Notes under the pieces: model-generated
Told to the model about the DNA's origin: nothing
What the model saw: only the letters and a program-made list of their open reading frames with translations
Databases searched by the model: none
From: Desulfuromusa kysingii
GTDB lineage: Bacteria > Desulfobacterota > Desulfuromonadia > Desulfuromonadales > Geopsychrobacteraceae
Direction of reading: 5' to 3'
Assembly (NCBI RefSeq): GCF_900107645.1
Contig: NZ_FNQN01000001.1
Coordinates: 207,390 to 271,389 of the forward strand
Length of the DNA stretch: 64,000 nucleotides
Translations under genes and position numbers: made by a program
Shown: piece after piece, positions 36,150 to 45,024 of the stretch
Position numbering within the stretch: position 1 is the first letter of the stretch
How the letters are laid out: each line of letters starts with the position of its first letter

Positions 36150-36647
36150 ATGATAGTTGGGTTTAATCATAATATTACTTACCGAGATACCAGCTTCCAT
36201 GTTCAGACAGAGGACGGCGGGATAAAACGGCCACAGCTAGTGACTTTGCTCTATCATGGTGGGACAATTATTGCCTCACAAAAGACAAGTTACGCAGATA
36301 TTGTCAAAGTTGATAATCTTGATCATGTGGTTGAAGAGTTAGCAAAAGAGCAGCACAAAGGGATGTTGCGACGAGTCACCAAGGGGGAATTTGATGCACG
36401 TATTGTTGAATTTGGAATCCCTTTAGGAACTGCAACCGAGCAACCCCGGCAGACCCCGCCGCCACCAGTTTTGCAGCAGCGGGAAGAGGAAGCGAGAGAG
36501 GATTCTCTCCCCTCTGCCCCAGTCGAAGAACCGGTAACAATTGTTGAGGAACCTATTGTTGATAAGTTCAATCAACCTCAAGCTCAACATGAACCGAGTC
36601 TGGACGATTTGATCTATGCCTATCTGACGGCAGGACAAAAGCAGTAA
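36150..36647 (+). CDS. Conserved hypothetical protein with Pro/Glu-rich tail
   Basis: A 165-residue soluble protein. The first 95 residues look folded, with strands and a short helix; the rest is Pro/Glu-rich and probably disordered, ending in a short helical motif. SD GGGAGG lies 11 bases upstream. I do not recognise a characterised family; the type occurs in related metal-reducing bacteria. Confidence 0.6.
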   Translation: MIVGFNHNITYRDTSFHVQTEDGGIKRPQLVTLLYHGGTIIASQKTSYADIVKVDNLDHVVEELAKEQHKGMLRRVTKGEFDARIVEFGIPLGTATEQPRQTPPPPVLQQREEEAREDSLPSAPVEEPVTIVEEPIVDKFNQPQAQHEPSLDDLIYAYLTAGQKQ

Positions 36648-36673
36648 GATTTCTCTTTCTTGAATTCAGTCGA

Positions 36674-37789
36674 TTAGCTGTTCTCCGGTTGATTGGTCAG
36701 ATTCTTGTCATGTAAATATAGGGTCTGACTCGGGAACGCAATTTCCAGTCCCATAGCCGCTAAGGTTTCCATAATTTTCAAACAAACATCCTCTCGTGCG
36801 TCAAGGTATTCACCCCAAACAGTGCTTGTTGTAAAGCAGTAAACCATGATGTCGAGGGAGGATGCGCCAAAATCGGTAAAGTTCACCAGGAAGAACTCTT
36901 GATGGATCGCCGGATGTTCCCGCAACATCTGTCGAATCGCAGAAACCGCCTGGCGCATTTGTGCGGGGGTCGTGTCATAAGTGACTCCGACCGTTAATTT
37001 AATGCGACGTTTGGGCATTTGACTGAAATTGTCAATCGACATATTCATCAGAACGCTATTGGGAATTGTAATCAAGGTTTTGGCGAAGGTTCGGATTCGG
37101 GTTGAACGAAAACCGATCTCTTCAACGGTCCCCTCGAGCTCATCTGCTTTAATCCAGTCACCGATGCTAAAAGGACGATCGAGGAGGATCATCAGGGAGC
37201 CAAAAATATTTGACAAGCTGTCTTTGGCTGCTAAAGCGACAGCGAGACCACCTAGGCCGAGTGATGCCAGTAGTCCCGAGATGGAGTATCCAAGGTTCTG
37301 GACTAAAAATAAAATGGCGAGAAAGACGATAAACACTCGTAACGTTTTGCGAATAAAAGGGACCAGTTGATCATCCAGGGTTGATTCAGTGCGTCCTGCC
37401 CAATGACTCAGCCAATGTTCGATTAATGCGACGACGTTGTAGCAGAACCAAGCAAGGTTAAACGTTAACAGGATTTGCAATATATTGCGGGCTATCAAGT
37501 CGAGATTAGTTGGTTGTTTTGGCAGTTGAAGGACTTCTATACTGACATAGATGCCAAGGATAATGACCAGAAATTCAATTGGCTTGTTGAGACTTTTAAG
37601 AAGGATATCATCAGCCTTGGATGCTGTTTTCTGGGTGAACTTGAAAATTGTTTTTGTGAAGAAGTGGGCAATAACCCGTTTCAGGGTAAAAGCAATAAAC
37701 AAGACAATAAACACGATAATAAAGTGGACCAAGCTAATGCCCATTATGGTTTCATCAATAAGTTGTTGTAGGTAGGAGAGGGTGTCCAT
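36674..37789 (-). CDS. Small-conductance mechanosensitive channel (MscS family)
   Basis: A 371-residue inner-membrane protein with several N-terminal helices and the MscS pore and beta domain, including LGLGGLAVALAAKDSLSNIFG and the IPNSVLMN segment. It opens under membrane tension to release solutes. Its 5' end overlaps the nuclease gene by 35 bases, unusually long for this operon. Confidence 0.9.
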   Translation of the reverse strand: MDTLSYLQQLIDETIMGISLVHFIIVFIVLFIAFTLKRVIAHFFTKTIFKFTQKTASKADDILLKSLNKPIEFLVIILGIYVSIEVLQLPKQPTNLDLIARNILQILLTFNLAWFCYNVVALIEHWLSHWAGRTESTLDDQLVPFIRKTLRVFIVFLAILFLVQNLGYSISGLLASLGLGGLAVALAAKDSLSNIFGSLMILLDRPFSIGDWIKADELEGTVEEIGFRSTRIRTFAKTLITIPNSVLMNMSIDNFSQMPKRRIKLTVGVTYDTTPAQMRQAVSAIRQMLREHPAIHQEFFLVNFTDFGASSLDIMVYCFTTSTVWGEYLDAREDVCLKIMETLAAMGLEIAFPSQTLYLHDKNLTNQPENS

Positions 37790-38327
37790 CGCTATTTTGA
37801 CTCCAGAAGTTGAATAGTGAAAATTTTTGCGGGGAGCTTTTTTTCCAAACGCCGCGTTGTTTGTTCTGTGCTCTTTTTTCTATGGTTAAAAAGTCTTTTT
37901 TGTGTTGAAACGGGTCGCGGCGAAAGACGGTTGCTAGCCCTCTTTCCAACAGGATCCGGTTCAACATGCGTCCATCAGGTAGATAGACATAGGCTAAGAA
38001 ACGGTTGTATTTATCTTTTTGATTGCCGTCAAATACCAGTCGGACTGTTTGACCCTTAACCTTGGCCATTAAATATTTTTTAGCTTGTTGCGCAATCCTG
38101 CGAAGTTGATTGGCTTCAATATTGAAATTCTTCTTATAAAAGTGATCACGCGATGATGCTTTGTACTCTGGCGCGTCGATGCCAAGCAGACGCACCTTGC
38201 CAATATTCTCAACCTTGAGAGTGTCACCATCATAAACCCATATAACTTTACCCGTTAGTTCTGCGGCTGAAGCTGATGATATTAGCAGAAAAAGCATGAT
38301 CAGCAGCAAAAAGAAGTTTCGCTGCAT
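37755..38327 (-). CDS. Secreted staphylococcal-nuclease-like protein
   Basis: A 190-residue protein with a signal peptide and an SNase domain (about 25-170). Active-site landmarks are VYDGDTL, VRLLGIDAPEY and NRILLERGLATV, holding the Arg/Asp/Glu set. It would cut nucleic acids in the periplasm or outside. It is the fourth gene of the Rrf2-LarE operon. Confidence 0.88.
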   Translation of the reverse strand: MQRNFFLLLIMLFLLISSASAAELTGKVIWVYDGDTLKVENIGKVRLLGIDAPEYKASSRDHFYKKNFNIEANQLRRIAQQAKKYLMAKVKGQTVRLVFDGNQKDKYNRFLAYVYLPDGRMLNRILLERGLATVFRRDPFQHKKDFLTIEKRAQNKQRGVWKKSSPQKFSLFNFWSQNSDGHPLLPTTTY

Positions 38328-38330
38328 GGA

Positions 38331-38753
38331 TTAACGCCCCCAAAGGAGACGGGCAAAGAAACCGGTAAAAACTCCCCAGACCATATTGGCTAAAATAATG
38401 AGCAATGGCGTCAATATGCCGAGATTAATTCCGGCCACCCCTTGGTAATAAACATAGGGGTAAAGATAGAAGATCGCCGTCAATGACATAATGGCAGAAA
38501 ACCAGATCCCTTTACGCACCCAGTAACGGCGATGGCGCGGGATGCCAACGGTAAAGAAATAACCCAGCCCCCATAACCCACCGATGAATATCTGTGGATA
38601 TAGCTTTTTGATGTCTATGCTCTGAACTAGATTCACCCCGATGAAACGGGTGATTCCTAACTCATTGCAGCCCCAGAGGAAAAGACAGCTGGCGAGGGCT
38701 CCCAGCAACCCTGCAACAAAACAGACGGCAAGCAATGCGCTACTTTTGGGCAT
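38331..38753 (-). CDS. Small integral membrane protein
   Basis: A 140-residue protein with about four transmembrane helices (about 5-28, 52-70, 82-100, 108-130). No characterised family is recognised. It lies three bases before the nuclease gene and 31 after larE, within the same operon. Confidence 0.65.
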   Translation of the reverse strand: MPKSSALLAVCFVAGLLGALASCLFLWGCNELGITRFIGVNLVQSIDIKKLYPQIFIGGLWGLGYFFTVGIPRHRRYWVRKGIWFSAIMSLTAIFYLYPYVYYQGVAGINLGILTPLLIILANMVWGVFTGFFARLLWGR

Positions 38754-38784
38754 AGTTCCTCCTGAATCAGTGACACGACCCTCT

Positions 38785-39609
38785 TCACGATTTTAATGTG
38801 TTTGTTGCAGGCAGAACTTCATTCATACTGCCGCTACGATACCCCTGTAAATCAAGAGTGACATAATCAAAGCCATTGTCTTTGAATGTTTTGAGCAGTT
38901 TATCGCGAAGGGTGCTATCCAATAATCTGGAAATCTCGTCGGCACCAACTTCAATTCGGGCGAGTTGATCGTGACAGCGTACCCGATAAGCAGAAAATCC
39001 TTGTAACCGGAGCCATTCCTCGCATTTATCAACCTGTTGTAGTTGTTTAATGGTGATCGAGGTTCCATAGGGAAAGCGGGTAGCGAGGCAAGCAAAGGGC
39101 TGTTTGTTCCACGTTGACAGGTGCAACCTCCGACTTAATACTCTGATCTCGTCTTTGCCCAGTTTGGCCTCAAGCAGAGGGGAGCGAATGCCGAGCGTGG
39201 TGACAGCTTTCCGGCCCGGACGGAAATCATTTTGATCGTCAAGGTTTGAACCATCCAGCAATATATCTGTTGAACTGGTTATTTGTAAAAAAAGGTTGAG
39301 CATATTTTGTTTACAGTAGTAACAGCGCTGCGGGCTATTCTCGACAAAATCAGGCAGCTGGATTTCACCGCTTTCGATGAAATGTTGCCGGACGCCGAAT
39401 TCTCTGGCAAGTTGCTCGCTTTGATCGAGCTCATAGCTGGGAAAAATTGGGGACCTTGCGGTCAGGGCAAGGACCTGGTCGACTCCAAGGGTGTCACAGG
39501 CAACTTTCAACAGGAGGGTTGAATCAACCCCCCCTGAAAATGCAATCACGACAGATTTAAACTCTGACAGGAGTTTTTGTAACTGAAGGTATTTCTGCTC
39601 AAGGCTCAT
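38785..39609 (-). CDS. larE: LarE-like ATP-dependent sulfur transferase
   Basis: A 274-residue PP-loop enzyme. The PP-loop is AFSGGVDSTLL (about 23-33). LarE supplies sulfur for the nickel-pincer nucleotide of lactate racemase. Cysteines occur in RCYYCK and in FACLATRFPYG, three in the pattern associated with the [4Fe-4S]-dependent LarE group rather than the single sacrificial Cys group. No larA/B/C is in the window. It is in an operon with an Rrf2 regulator that may sense iron-sulfur status. Confidence 0.85.
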   Translation of the reverse strand: MSLEQKYLQLQKLLSEFKSVVIAFSGGVDSTLLLKVACDTLGVDQVLALTARSPIFPSYELDQSEQLAREFGVRQHFIESGEIQLPDFVENSPQRCYYCKQNMLNLFLQITSSTDILLDGSNLDDQNDFRPGRKAVTTLGIRSPLLEAKLGKDEIRVLSRRLHLSTWNKQPFACLATRFPYGTSITIKQLQQVDKCEEWLRLQGFSAYRVRCHDQLARIEVGADEISRLLDSTLRDKLLKTFKDNGFDYVTLDLQGYRSGSMNEVLPATNTLKS

Positions 39610-39615
39610 GATGCA

Positions 39616-40092
39616 TCAGATGAAATACATAAAGCGGTGGTCCAATTCTTTTTCAAGTCCCATCTCCTGACCTTGCTCACAGAGATCTTTTAACGTGATA
39701 GAGTCAAAATAGTCTCCCAGAATGCGACTTCCTTCAATCCAGATATGCTGGGTGAGGCACTGGTTGTCAAACTCGCAGGTGGGAGGGGCTTCACCCTCTT
39801 TGCGACGGCCTTTGATACAGTTGACAAGTAACAATTCACCTTCAGCGGCGAGAACAATCTCTTTGACCGTGATTTCTTCTGCGGGGCGGGTCAAACTGTA
39901 GCCCCCTTGGGGACCTCGGCGACTTTTTAATAACCCGGCTTTTTTCAGGTCTTGAAAGATTTGCTCAAGATAGCGGGGAGAGATATTCTGCCGCCGGGAA
40001 ATATCTTTGATTTGTGCTGGTAAGGTGCCCGCGTGAAAGGCCATGTCAAACATGGCACGAACGCCATAACGACTTTTAGTTGAAAGTTTCAT
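39616..40092 (-). CDS. Rrf2-family transcriptional regulator (IscR-like)
   Basis: A 158-residue winged-helix regulator. The DNA-binding start MKLSTKSRYGVRAMFDMA and RYLEQIFQDLKKAGL are diagnostic. Three cysteines (about residues 92, 106 and 112, in NCIKGRRK, TCEFDNQC) resemble the IscR cluster-binding set, so an iron-sulfur cluster is likely. It heads the larE operon and probably regulates itself through the inverted repeat at 40126-40145. Confidence 0.88.
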   Translation of the reverse strand: MKLSTKSRYGVRAMFDMAFHAGTLPAQIKDISRRQNISPRYLEQIFQDLKKAGLLKSRRGPQGGYSLTRPAEEITVKEIVLAAEGELLLVNCIKGRRKEGEAPPTCEFDNQCLTQHIWIEGSRILGDYFDSITLKDLCEQGQEMGLEKELDHRFMYFI

Positions 40093-40123
40093 CAGTTCTT
40101 CTCCATATCAGGTTGTGTTTATC

Positions 40124-40152
40124 AATATAAGAATGTCTACTTATACTGTCAA
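40124..40152 (-). promoter_or_regulatory. Sigma-70 promoter with overlapping inverted repeat
   Basis: On the minus strand TTGACA (40147-40152) and TATATT (40124-40129) are 17 bases apart. TATAAG-N8-CTTATA (40126-40145) overlaps the -10 and spacer, well placed for an Rrf2 repressor. Confidence 0.7.
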
Positions 40153-40297
40153 GAATAAAGAACACTTTTTAATGGGAGATTTAATCGTAAAAACTCATGC
40201 AGACGTGATTGTTGAAATGTGATTTGATGTTGTGACTGGAGCTCAATCATAGATCTTCTATGACCACTTAAAAATTATTGATATAGCGGAGAGAGTG

Positions 40298-40705
40298 ATG
40301 CGGGAATATCCCTTTCAACAGGAATTTCAAGTTCGGGATTATGAGTGTGATATGCAGGGACACGTTAATCATGCGGTGTATCTGAATTACTTGGAGCATT
40401 GTCGCCATGAATTTATCAAGAAACTTGGTCTGGATTATTCAGAACTGGTCAGACGGGGTATCTCTCTGGTGATTATCCGGGCAGAAGTGGATTATAAATA
40501 TTCATTGCGAAGCGGTCAGCATTTTGTTGTTGGTGTCATTCTGGAGAGGGTTTCCCCCCTGCGCTACCGTTTTATTCAGGATGTCTATCTGTTGCCAGAG
40601 AAAAAACTGGTTTTGCGAGCCCGAGTCACCGGGACCGGAGTCAGTGCCACCGGTCGGCCGCAGTTGCCGCAGGAGATCAGCGCTGCCTTGGATAAAGTAT
40701 CCTGA
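40298..40705 (+). CDS. Acyl-CoA thioesterase (YbgC/4-HBT family)
   Basis: A 135-residue hot-dog-fold enzyme. The motif DMQGHVNHAVYLNYLEHCR is close to the usual D-x-x-G-H-V-N-x-x-Y-L sequence that holds the catalytic Asp. It hydrolyses acyl-CoA thioesters. ATG 40298 is preferred to GTG 40295. Confidence 0.85.
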   Translation: MREYPFQQEFQVRDYECDMQGHVNHAVYLNYLEHCRHEFIKKLGLDYSELVRRGISLVIIRAEVDYKYSLRSGQHFVVGVILERVSPLRYRFIQDVYLLPEKKLVLRARVTGTGVSATGRPQLPQEISAALDKVS

Positions 40706-40738
40706 CAGCGCAGTCTCGGATGCAGAGTTAGCAGAGGG

Positions 40739-41566
40739 TTATTTCTCCAGCACTTTTATGCCTCGATCTGTTAGCTCAATTAAACCATCTTTGTAGAGTC
40801 CTCCAACCGCCTTTTTAAATACTTTTTTGCTTAAGCCAAGCTGGTTGCGGATCAGTTCTGGCGGGCTCTGGTCATGGAGTGGCAAGAAACCGTCAACGCT
40901 AAGGGCCTCCAGAATGACAGTTCTGGCATCTTGAATCCCGGCAAGTCCGGGCCGGCGGAGAGTGACATCAATTCTATTGTCGGCACGGATGCGCAGCACG
41001 TACCCTGTGTGTAACTCCCCCCGTTTTAATCCGTTGGGAACTTCATCTTTATAGAGCAACGCCTCATAATCATTGTTGACGATGACTTTAGCTCCCAGAT
41101 CAGTGAAAGCCCAGACCAGAATTTCGATCTCGTCCCCTTCGCTGAGGTCACGATTTTCTTTAACCAAAAATCGTTCCAATCGGCTTGAGGCGATGGGTCG
41201 ATTCTCATGATCATGAAATATGTGGACTAGGTAGCGCCTCCCCTCGACCATTTTCTGTGCTTGTTCACTATAAGGGGCGAGCAGGTCTTTTTCGACTCCC
41301 CAGTCGAGAAAAGCACCATGCGGACCAGTGCTCTGAACCGTCAGAAGGGCAAAGTCACCAACCTGAGCCAGAGGCATCTGAGTGGTTAATTTTTGTTCGT
41401 TGTTACGATCGAGATAGAGAAACACCTCCACCGTCTCTCCCACGTTGATTGCATCTGGACATTCACGGCGGGGGAGAAACAGTTGTTCTTCATGGGATTC
41501 GAGCCAAGCCCCTTTAGGGTCCATACTCTTGATCTTTAGTTCATAGCGGTAACCAGGTAATAACAT
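40739..41566 (-). CDS. CvfB/YitL-like S1 RNA-binding protein
   Basis: A 275-residue protein with three S1-type or OB-fold domains and a C-terminal winged-helix segment (about 230-275), as in CvfB. Family members bind RNA and affect expression of surface and virulence genes in Gram-positive bacteria. It converges with the thioesterase gene. Confidence 0.82.
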   Translation of the reverse strand: MLLPGYRYELKIKSMDPKGAWLESHEEQLFLPRRECPDAINVGETVEVFLYLDRNNEQKLTTQMPLAQVGDFALLTVQSTGPHGAFLDWGVEKDLLAPYSEQAQKMVEGRRYLVHIFHDHENRPIASSRLERFLVKENRDLSEGDEIEILVWAFTDLGAKVIVNNDYEALLYKDEVPNGLKRGELHTGYVLRIRADNRIDVTLRRPGLAGIQDARTVILEALSVDGFLPLHDQSPPELIRNQLGLSKKVFKKAVGGLYKDGLIELTDRGIKVLEK

Positions 41567-41592
41567 TGTTTATAAACTTTCTTTGCTGGTAA

Positions 41593-42756
41593 TTATTGAT
41601 GCGTTTTGGCTGGCAGTCGAATTCTGCTGATACAGATATAACCCACACAGCAAGCCAGTGCCAAGGTGATAAGGAAACCATTCCAACCATAATGCCTGTA
41701 AATGATCCCCGGGGCAAACGAACCAATACTCCCTCCGGCATAATAAAAGGCGACATACAAGCCGTTAGTCATGCCGCGAAACTGGCTGCCCGCAAGTTGG
41801 TTCACCAATCCTGAAGCCGTAGAGTGAACCAGAAACATGGCACCGCAAAAAAGGAACATCATTCCAAACAGAATCCAGACACTGTTGGTCGCCAGTCCAA
41901 GCAAGGTTAAGAAGAGGCAGATGAAACCGACCCGTAGCGTCGCTGTCTCACTTTTAATCCAGGCAACAAATTTGGGTGCCCCCAGAGAAGTCACAATACC
42001 CATCATGTAGCCGGAATACATCAAGCCAATCTTGAGTTCATTAGCCTGATCACTTAATTCTGTAAGGCGAAAGGGGAGGAAATTCATCACCGCGGCGAAA
42101 ATCAGAAACAGACAGAAGACACCGAGATAGACTGATAAAAACGCCGGTTTCTTCAGAATTTCCAAAAGTGCCTTTGGCTTCGGACGGGAAGGTCTCAAGC
42201 CTGCAATTTCAGGCAATTTGAACAGCGTCAAAAAGCCAAAGCAGAGGGTGATGGCCAACGCCAGGAAGCTGAAGCGCCAGCCAAATAAGTTGGCGATTAA
42301 GCCCGAAGTGGCGCGACCAATGAAGCCGCCAAAAATGGTTGCTGCAACATAGAGCGCCATCACACGCTGAATCGTGTCGGCTGAAGAGCGTCCAGAAAGA
42401 TAGGTCATTAACGAAGTCAAAATGGCTGGAACCAATAACCCTTGAACCACTCGGATAATGATTAGGATAGAAAAACTGGAAGTCCCGGCAAAGAAAAGTT
42501 CGGTGATCACGAGGAGAGGGACTGCAATTTTAAGCACCCGGATCGGAGAGACAGTTTCCAGGATGTAGCCATAAACAAGCGGGGCCAGAGCCAGAGGGAT
42601 AAAAGTTACAGTTGTCAGAGCCGCTGCCGCTTCTCTACTGATTCCGAATTCAAGGCTCAGAACAGGTAATAATGGTTGTGGTGCATAGAGAACTGAAAGA
42701 ACCAGAATTGTGTTAAAGATAATCGGCAGTATCTCTGAATATTTTCGCAGCGGCAT
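41593..42756 (-). CDS. MFS transporter
   Basis: A 387-residue inner-membrane protein with about twelve helices and an MFS-like loop between helices 2 and 3 (YILETVSPIRVLKI). Closest in style to YnfM/AraJ-type drug or sugar efflux proteins; substrate not predictable. The gene is alone. Confidence 0.85.
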   Translation of the reverse strand: MPLRKYSEILPIIFNTILVLSVLYAPQPLLPVLSLEFGISREAAAALTTVTFIPLALAPLVYGYILETVSPIRVLKIAVPLLVITELFFAGTSSFSILIIIRVVQGLLVPAILTSLMTYLSGRSSADTIQRVMALYVAATIFGGFIGRATSGLIANLFGWRFSFLALAITLCFGFLTLFKLPEIAGLRPSRPKPKALLEILKKPAFLSVYLGVFCLFLIFAAVMNFLPFRLTELSDQANELKIGLMYSGYMMGIVTSLGAPKFVAWIKSETATLRVGFICLFLTLLGLATNSVWILFGMMFLFCGAMFLVHSTASGLVNQLAGSQFRGMTNGLYVAFYYAGGSIGSFAPGIIYRHYGWNGFLITLALACCVGYICISRIRLPAKTHQ

Positions 42757-43106
42757 TTTGATTGTCCAAGGTTGGGTAGTGGTGAGAATGCTTTTACTGA
42801 AAAAGATGATGATATATCTATACCTAAATAACAGTTGGTTGTGAAGGAATAATACTGTTTTGCCCCCACAGGGGAGGGCAAAATGGGTTAAAGGAAAGAG
42901 GGCAAAAGGTCTTGATAAAAAGGGGATATTTTCCGTGCCAGTATTGCTGTTCTGTTGCTTTTGAATAGTGTAAGATATTGAATATATTTGATAAAAGTAT
43001 ATTGATGGTGTTTATGCTTTTCTCTTCACCAAGTATCCCTTGATGTTTAACTGCACATAAAACACCACCATTTTTCTTAACTTTTACGGGAAATAATTTT
43101 TTCGTT
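42757..43106. other. Spacer with a structured, AT-rich segment
   Basis: 350 bases with no supported gene. GGTGTTTATG at 43007-43016 pairs with CATAAAACACC at 43055-43065 (one bulge) around a loop that itself contains a short hairpin, and a T run follows on the plus strand. It could be a small RNA end, a terminator for the flavodoxin gene or a regulatory leader. Confidence 0.4.
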
Positions 43107-43619
43107 TTATAGTGTCGAGTTCGCTTTCTCCAATGTGGCAACGGCCCAATTTGAGGCATTGTGACAATCACTCATATCGGGATGGGTCGACGCATCCTGC
43201 CAGCGTTTTCTCCGCTCCGCATTGGGGGCGTGTGGATGATTATCGGGCAGTTCACACATCCATTTGATCAAGGCAGGGTCAATTGCTCCCTGACAAAGAA
43301 AATGGTCGATAATCTGGCAATCAGGAACCAGCATCGCTGCTTTTTTCAGGCTGTCCTGAGCATGCTGGGAGTCTGGGTCGGCTCCCAAGGTGCCAAACAG
43401 GGCAATGTGAGTGGATTTGATTGTTTGCATGTACTCTTTAGCCTTTGCATCTGCTGTCCCTTTGTCGACCCAGAAGCCCATAAAAATCAAGTCATATTCC
43501 GTCGGTTCTGGAGCATTCTCAACATTGTATAACTCCGCGTCTGGTAGTTCTTTATAGATAGCTTCGGCAATCTTGCGTGTATTTCCGGTCTTGCTGGAAA
43601 CGATTATTGATACTTTCAT
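43107..43619 (-). CDS. Flavodoxin-domain protein of the heme/ECF operon
   Basis: A 170-residue protein. Residues 1-10 (MKVSIIVSSKTGNTRK) carry the FMN phosphate-binding loop of flavodoxins. I used ATG 43619, which has GAGG upstream. The C-terminus is His/Pro-rich (DNHPHAPNAERRK). As last gene of the ChuW/ECF operon, it may give electrons to the radical SAM step of heme opening; this role is inferred from context. Confidence 0.75.
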   Translation of the reverse strand: MKVSIIVSSKTGNTRKIAEAIYKELPDAELYNVENAPEPTEYDLIFMGFWVDKGTADAKAKEYMQTIKSTHIALFGTLGADPDSQHAQDSLKKAAMLVPDCQIIDHFLCQGAIDPALIKWMCELPDNHPHAPNAERRKRWQDASTHPDMSDCHNASNWAVATLEKANSTL

Positions 43620-43650
43620 GGGTCGCCTCATTTTGATGGTTGATTAGGTT

Positions 43651-45024
43651 TTACAGGTTCCAGACGTAGTCGCAGCAATTATTTATAAATTCATGGTCGT
43701 GAGTAATTAACGCAATGGCGGCACCTCGTTTGGCTTCAGTTTTGACATGCTGACCAACAATTTCCATGTTGTATCCATCGAGTCCACTCGTTGGCTCATC
43801 TAAAATCAAGACATCAGGTCTTTTTTGTAAGGCACAGGCAATCACCAGTCTTTGTCTCTGCCCTCCCGACAGTGATTGTGGGTGTCGTTGCTGGAGACCG
43901 GTAAGTTGAAATTGTTCCAGAGTCGTGTCGATGTCTGTAGGGTTTAATCCTTTTCCAACGGTGCTTTGCAACTCTTCAGTAACGCTCCGCATGTAGAGCT
44001 GAAGTTCGGTGTTTTGCAGGACCAGGCCACTTTGTTGGAGCCGCTTTTTTGAGGGAAGATCTTTGCCGTGGATGGATATTTTCCCGCGTGACGGTTTTTC
44101 AAGTCCCATTGCTATCCGCGCTAATGTGGTTTTGCCACGACCATTTTTTCCGCAAATTGCAACGACTTTTCCTTGAGGAAAACCACCATTGAAATTGTTG
44201 AATAATGGCGACTGTCCATTATAAGCAAAAGAGAGGGAATCAAAATAGAGCCCACTGGGGCGCGACATTTGTCCAACAGTTAATGGCGGTACTGACAATG
44301 TGGCCTGCTTGGTTGAGCGCAAACCAAAATCTTGGCGCAATCCTTCTAAATCGCTAAATTGACGAGTTTCTGTAATTGTCCCACCTTGCATCAGGTAACA
44401 TCGATCGATGAGAGCACGTAGCCAGTAAAGGCGGTGGTCAAAGATGACAATGGTCATCCCTTCCTGTTTCAGGGTAGTAAGAATAGAAAGGAGTTCGCCG
44501 GTCGAGTGGATATCAAGATTGGCCGTCGGTTCATCGAGCATCAAAATTTGCGGTTTAAGTGCCAGTATAGATGCTAACGCAACCTTTTGTTTTTCCCCTT
44601 CAGACAAGGTGAATAACGAACTGTCCAGCTTATGTTCTAACCCCAATTGCGCCACGATGGGATCAAGGACCCTGTCTATTTCTTCAGAAGTGCAACCGCG
44701 CCATTCAAGAGCCGTCCGTAACTCATCGGCAACGGTTGTTGATAAGAACTGCTGTTCTGGATCCTGAAACAGGGAACCGACAAGACGGGTCAGATCGTGA
44801 AAGCTGTGTTGACTGGATCCGGCGATATGGACTTTCCCGTTTAATGAGCCGCTGAAATAGGTTGGGATCAGTCCGTTTATTAGCCGCCCCAAGGTCGATT
44901 TTCCGCAGCCACTTCGTCCGGTAATCAGAATGGCCTCACCTTGTTTTACCTGGAGGTTTACATTTTTTAGTGCCGCGTCGGGTTGAAATGGATAATTATA
45001 ATTGACATTCTCAAGGCGAATCAT
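43651..45024 (-). CDS. ECF transporter ATPase with two nucleotide-binding domains
   Basis: A 457-residue ATPase with two fused ABC domains. Walker A: GRSGCGKSTL (about 35) and GKNGRGKTTL (about 280). Signatures: LSEGEKQKVALA and LSGGQRQRLVIA. Walker B: MLDEPTANLD and LILDEPTSGLD. This is the fused EcfA/A' form of group II ECF importers. It works with the T and S components encoded just upstream. Stop/start overlap of four bases with the T gene. Confidence 0.93.
   Translation of the reverse strand: MIRLENVNYNYPFQPDAALKNVNLQVKQGEAILITGRSGCGKSTLGRLINGLIPTYFSGSLNGKVHIAGSSQHSFHDLTRLVGSLFQDPEQQFLSTTVADELRTALEWRGCTSEEIDRVLDPIVAQLGLEHKLDSSLFTLSEGEKQKVALASILALKPQILMLDEPTANLDIHSTGELLSILTTLKQEGMTIVIFDHRLYWLRALIDRCYLMQGGTITETRQFSDLEGLRQDFGLRSTKQATLSVPPLTVGQMSRPSGLYFDSLSFAYNGQSPLFNNFNGGFPQGKVVAICGKNGRGKTTLARIAMGLEKPSRGKISIHGKDLPSKKRLQQSGLVLQNTELQLYMRSVTEELQSTVGKGLNPTDIDTTLEQFQLTGLQQRHPQSLSGGQRQRLVIACALQKRPDVLILDEPTSGLDGYNMEIVGQHVKTEAKRGAAIALITHDHEFINNCCDYVWNL

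Noticed and set aside
42824-43171. 115-codon minus-strand open frame beside the flavodoxin gene
   Set aside because: It overlaps the flavodoxin 3' end in another frame, has a weak start and no protein-like pattern.
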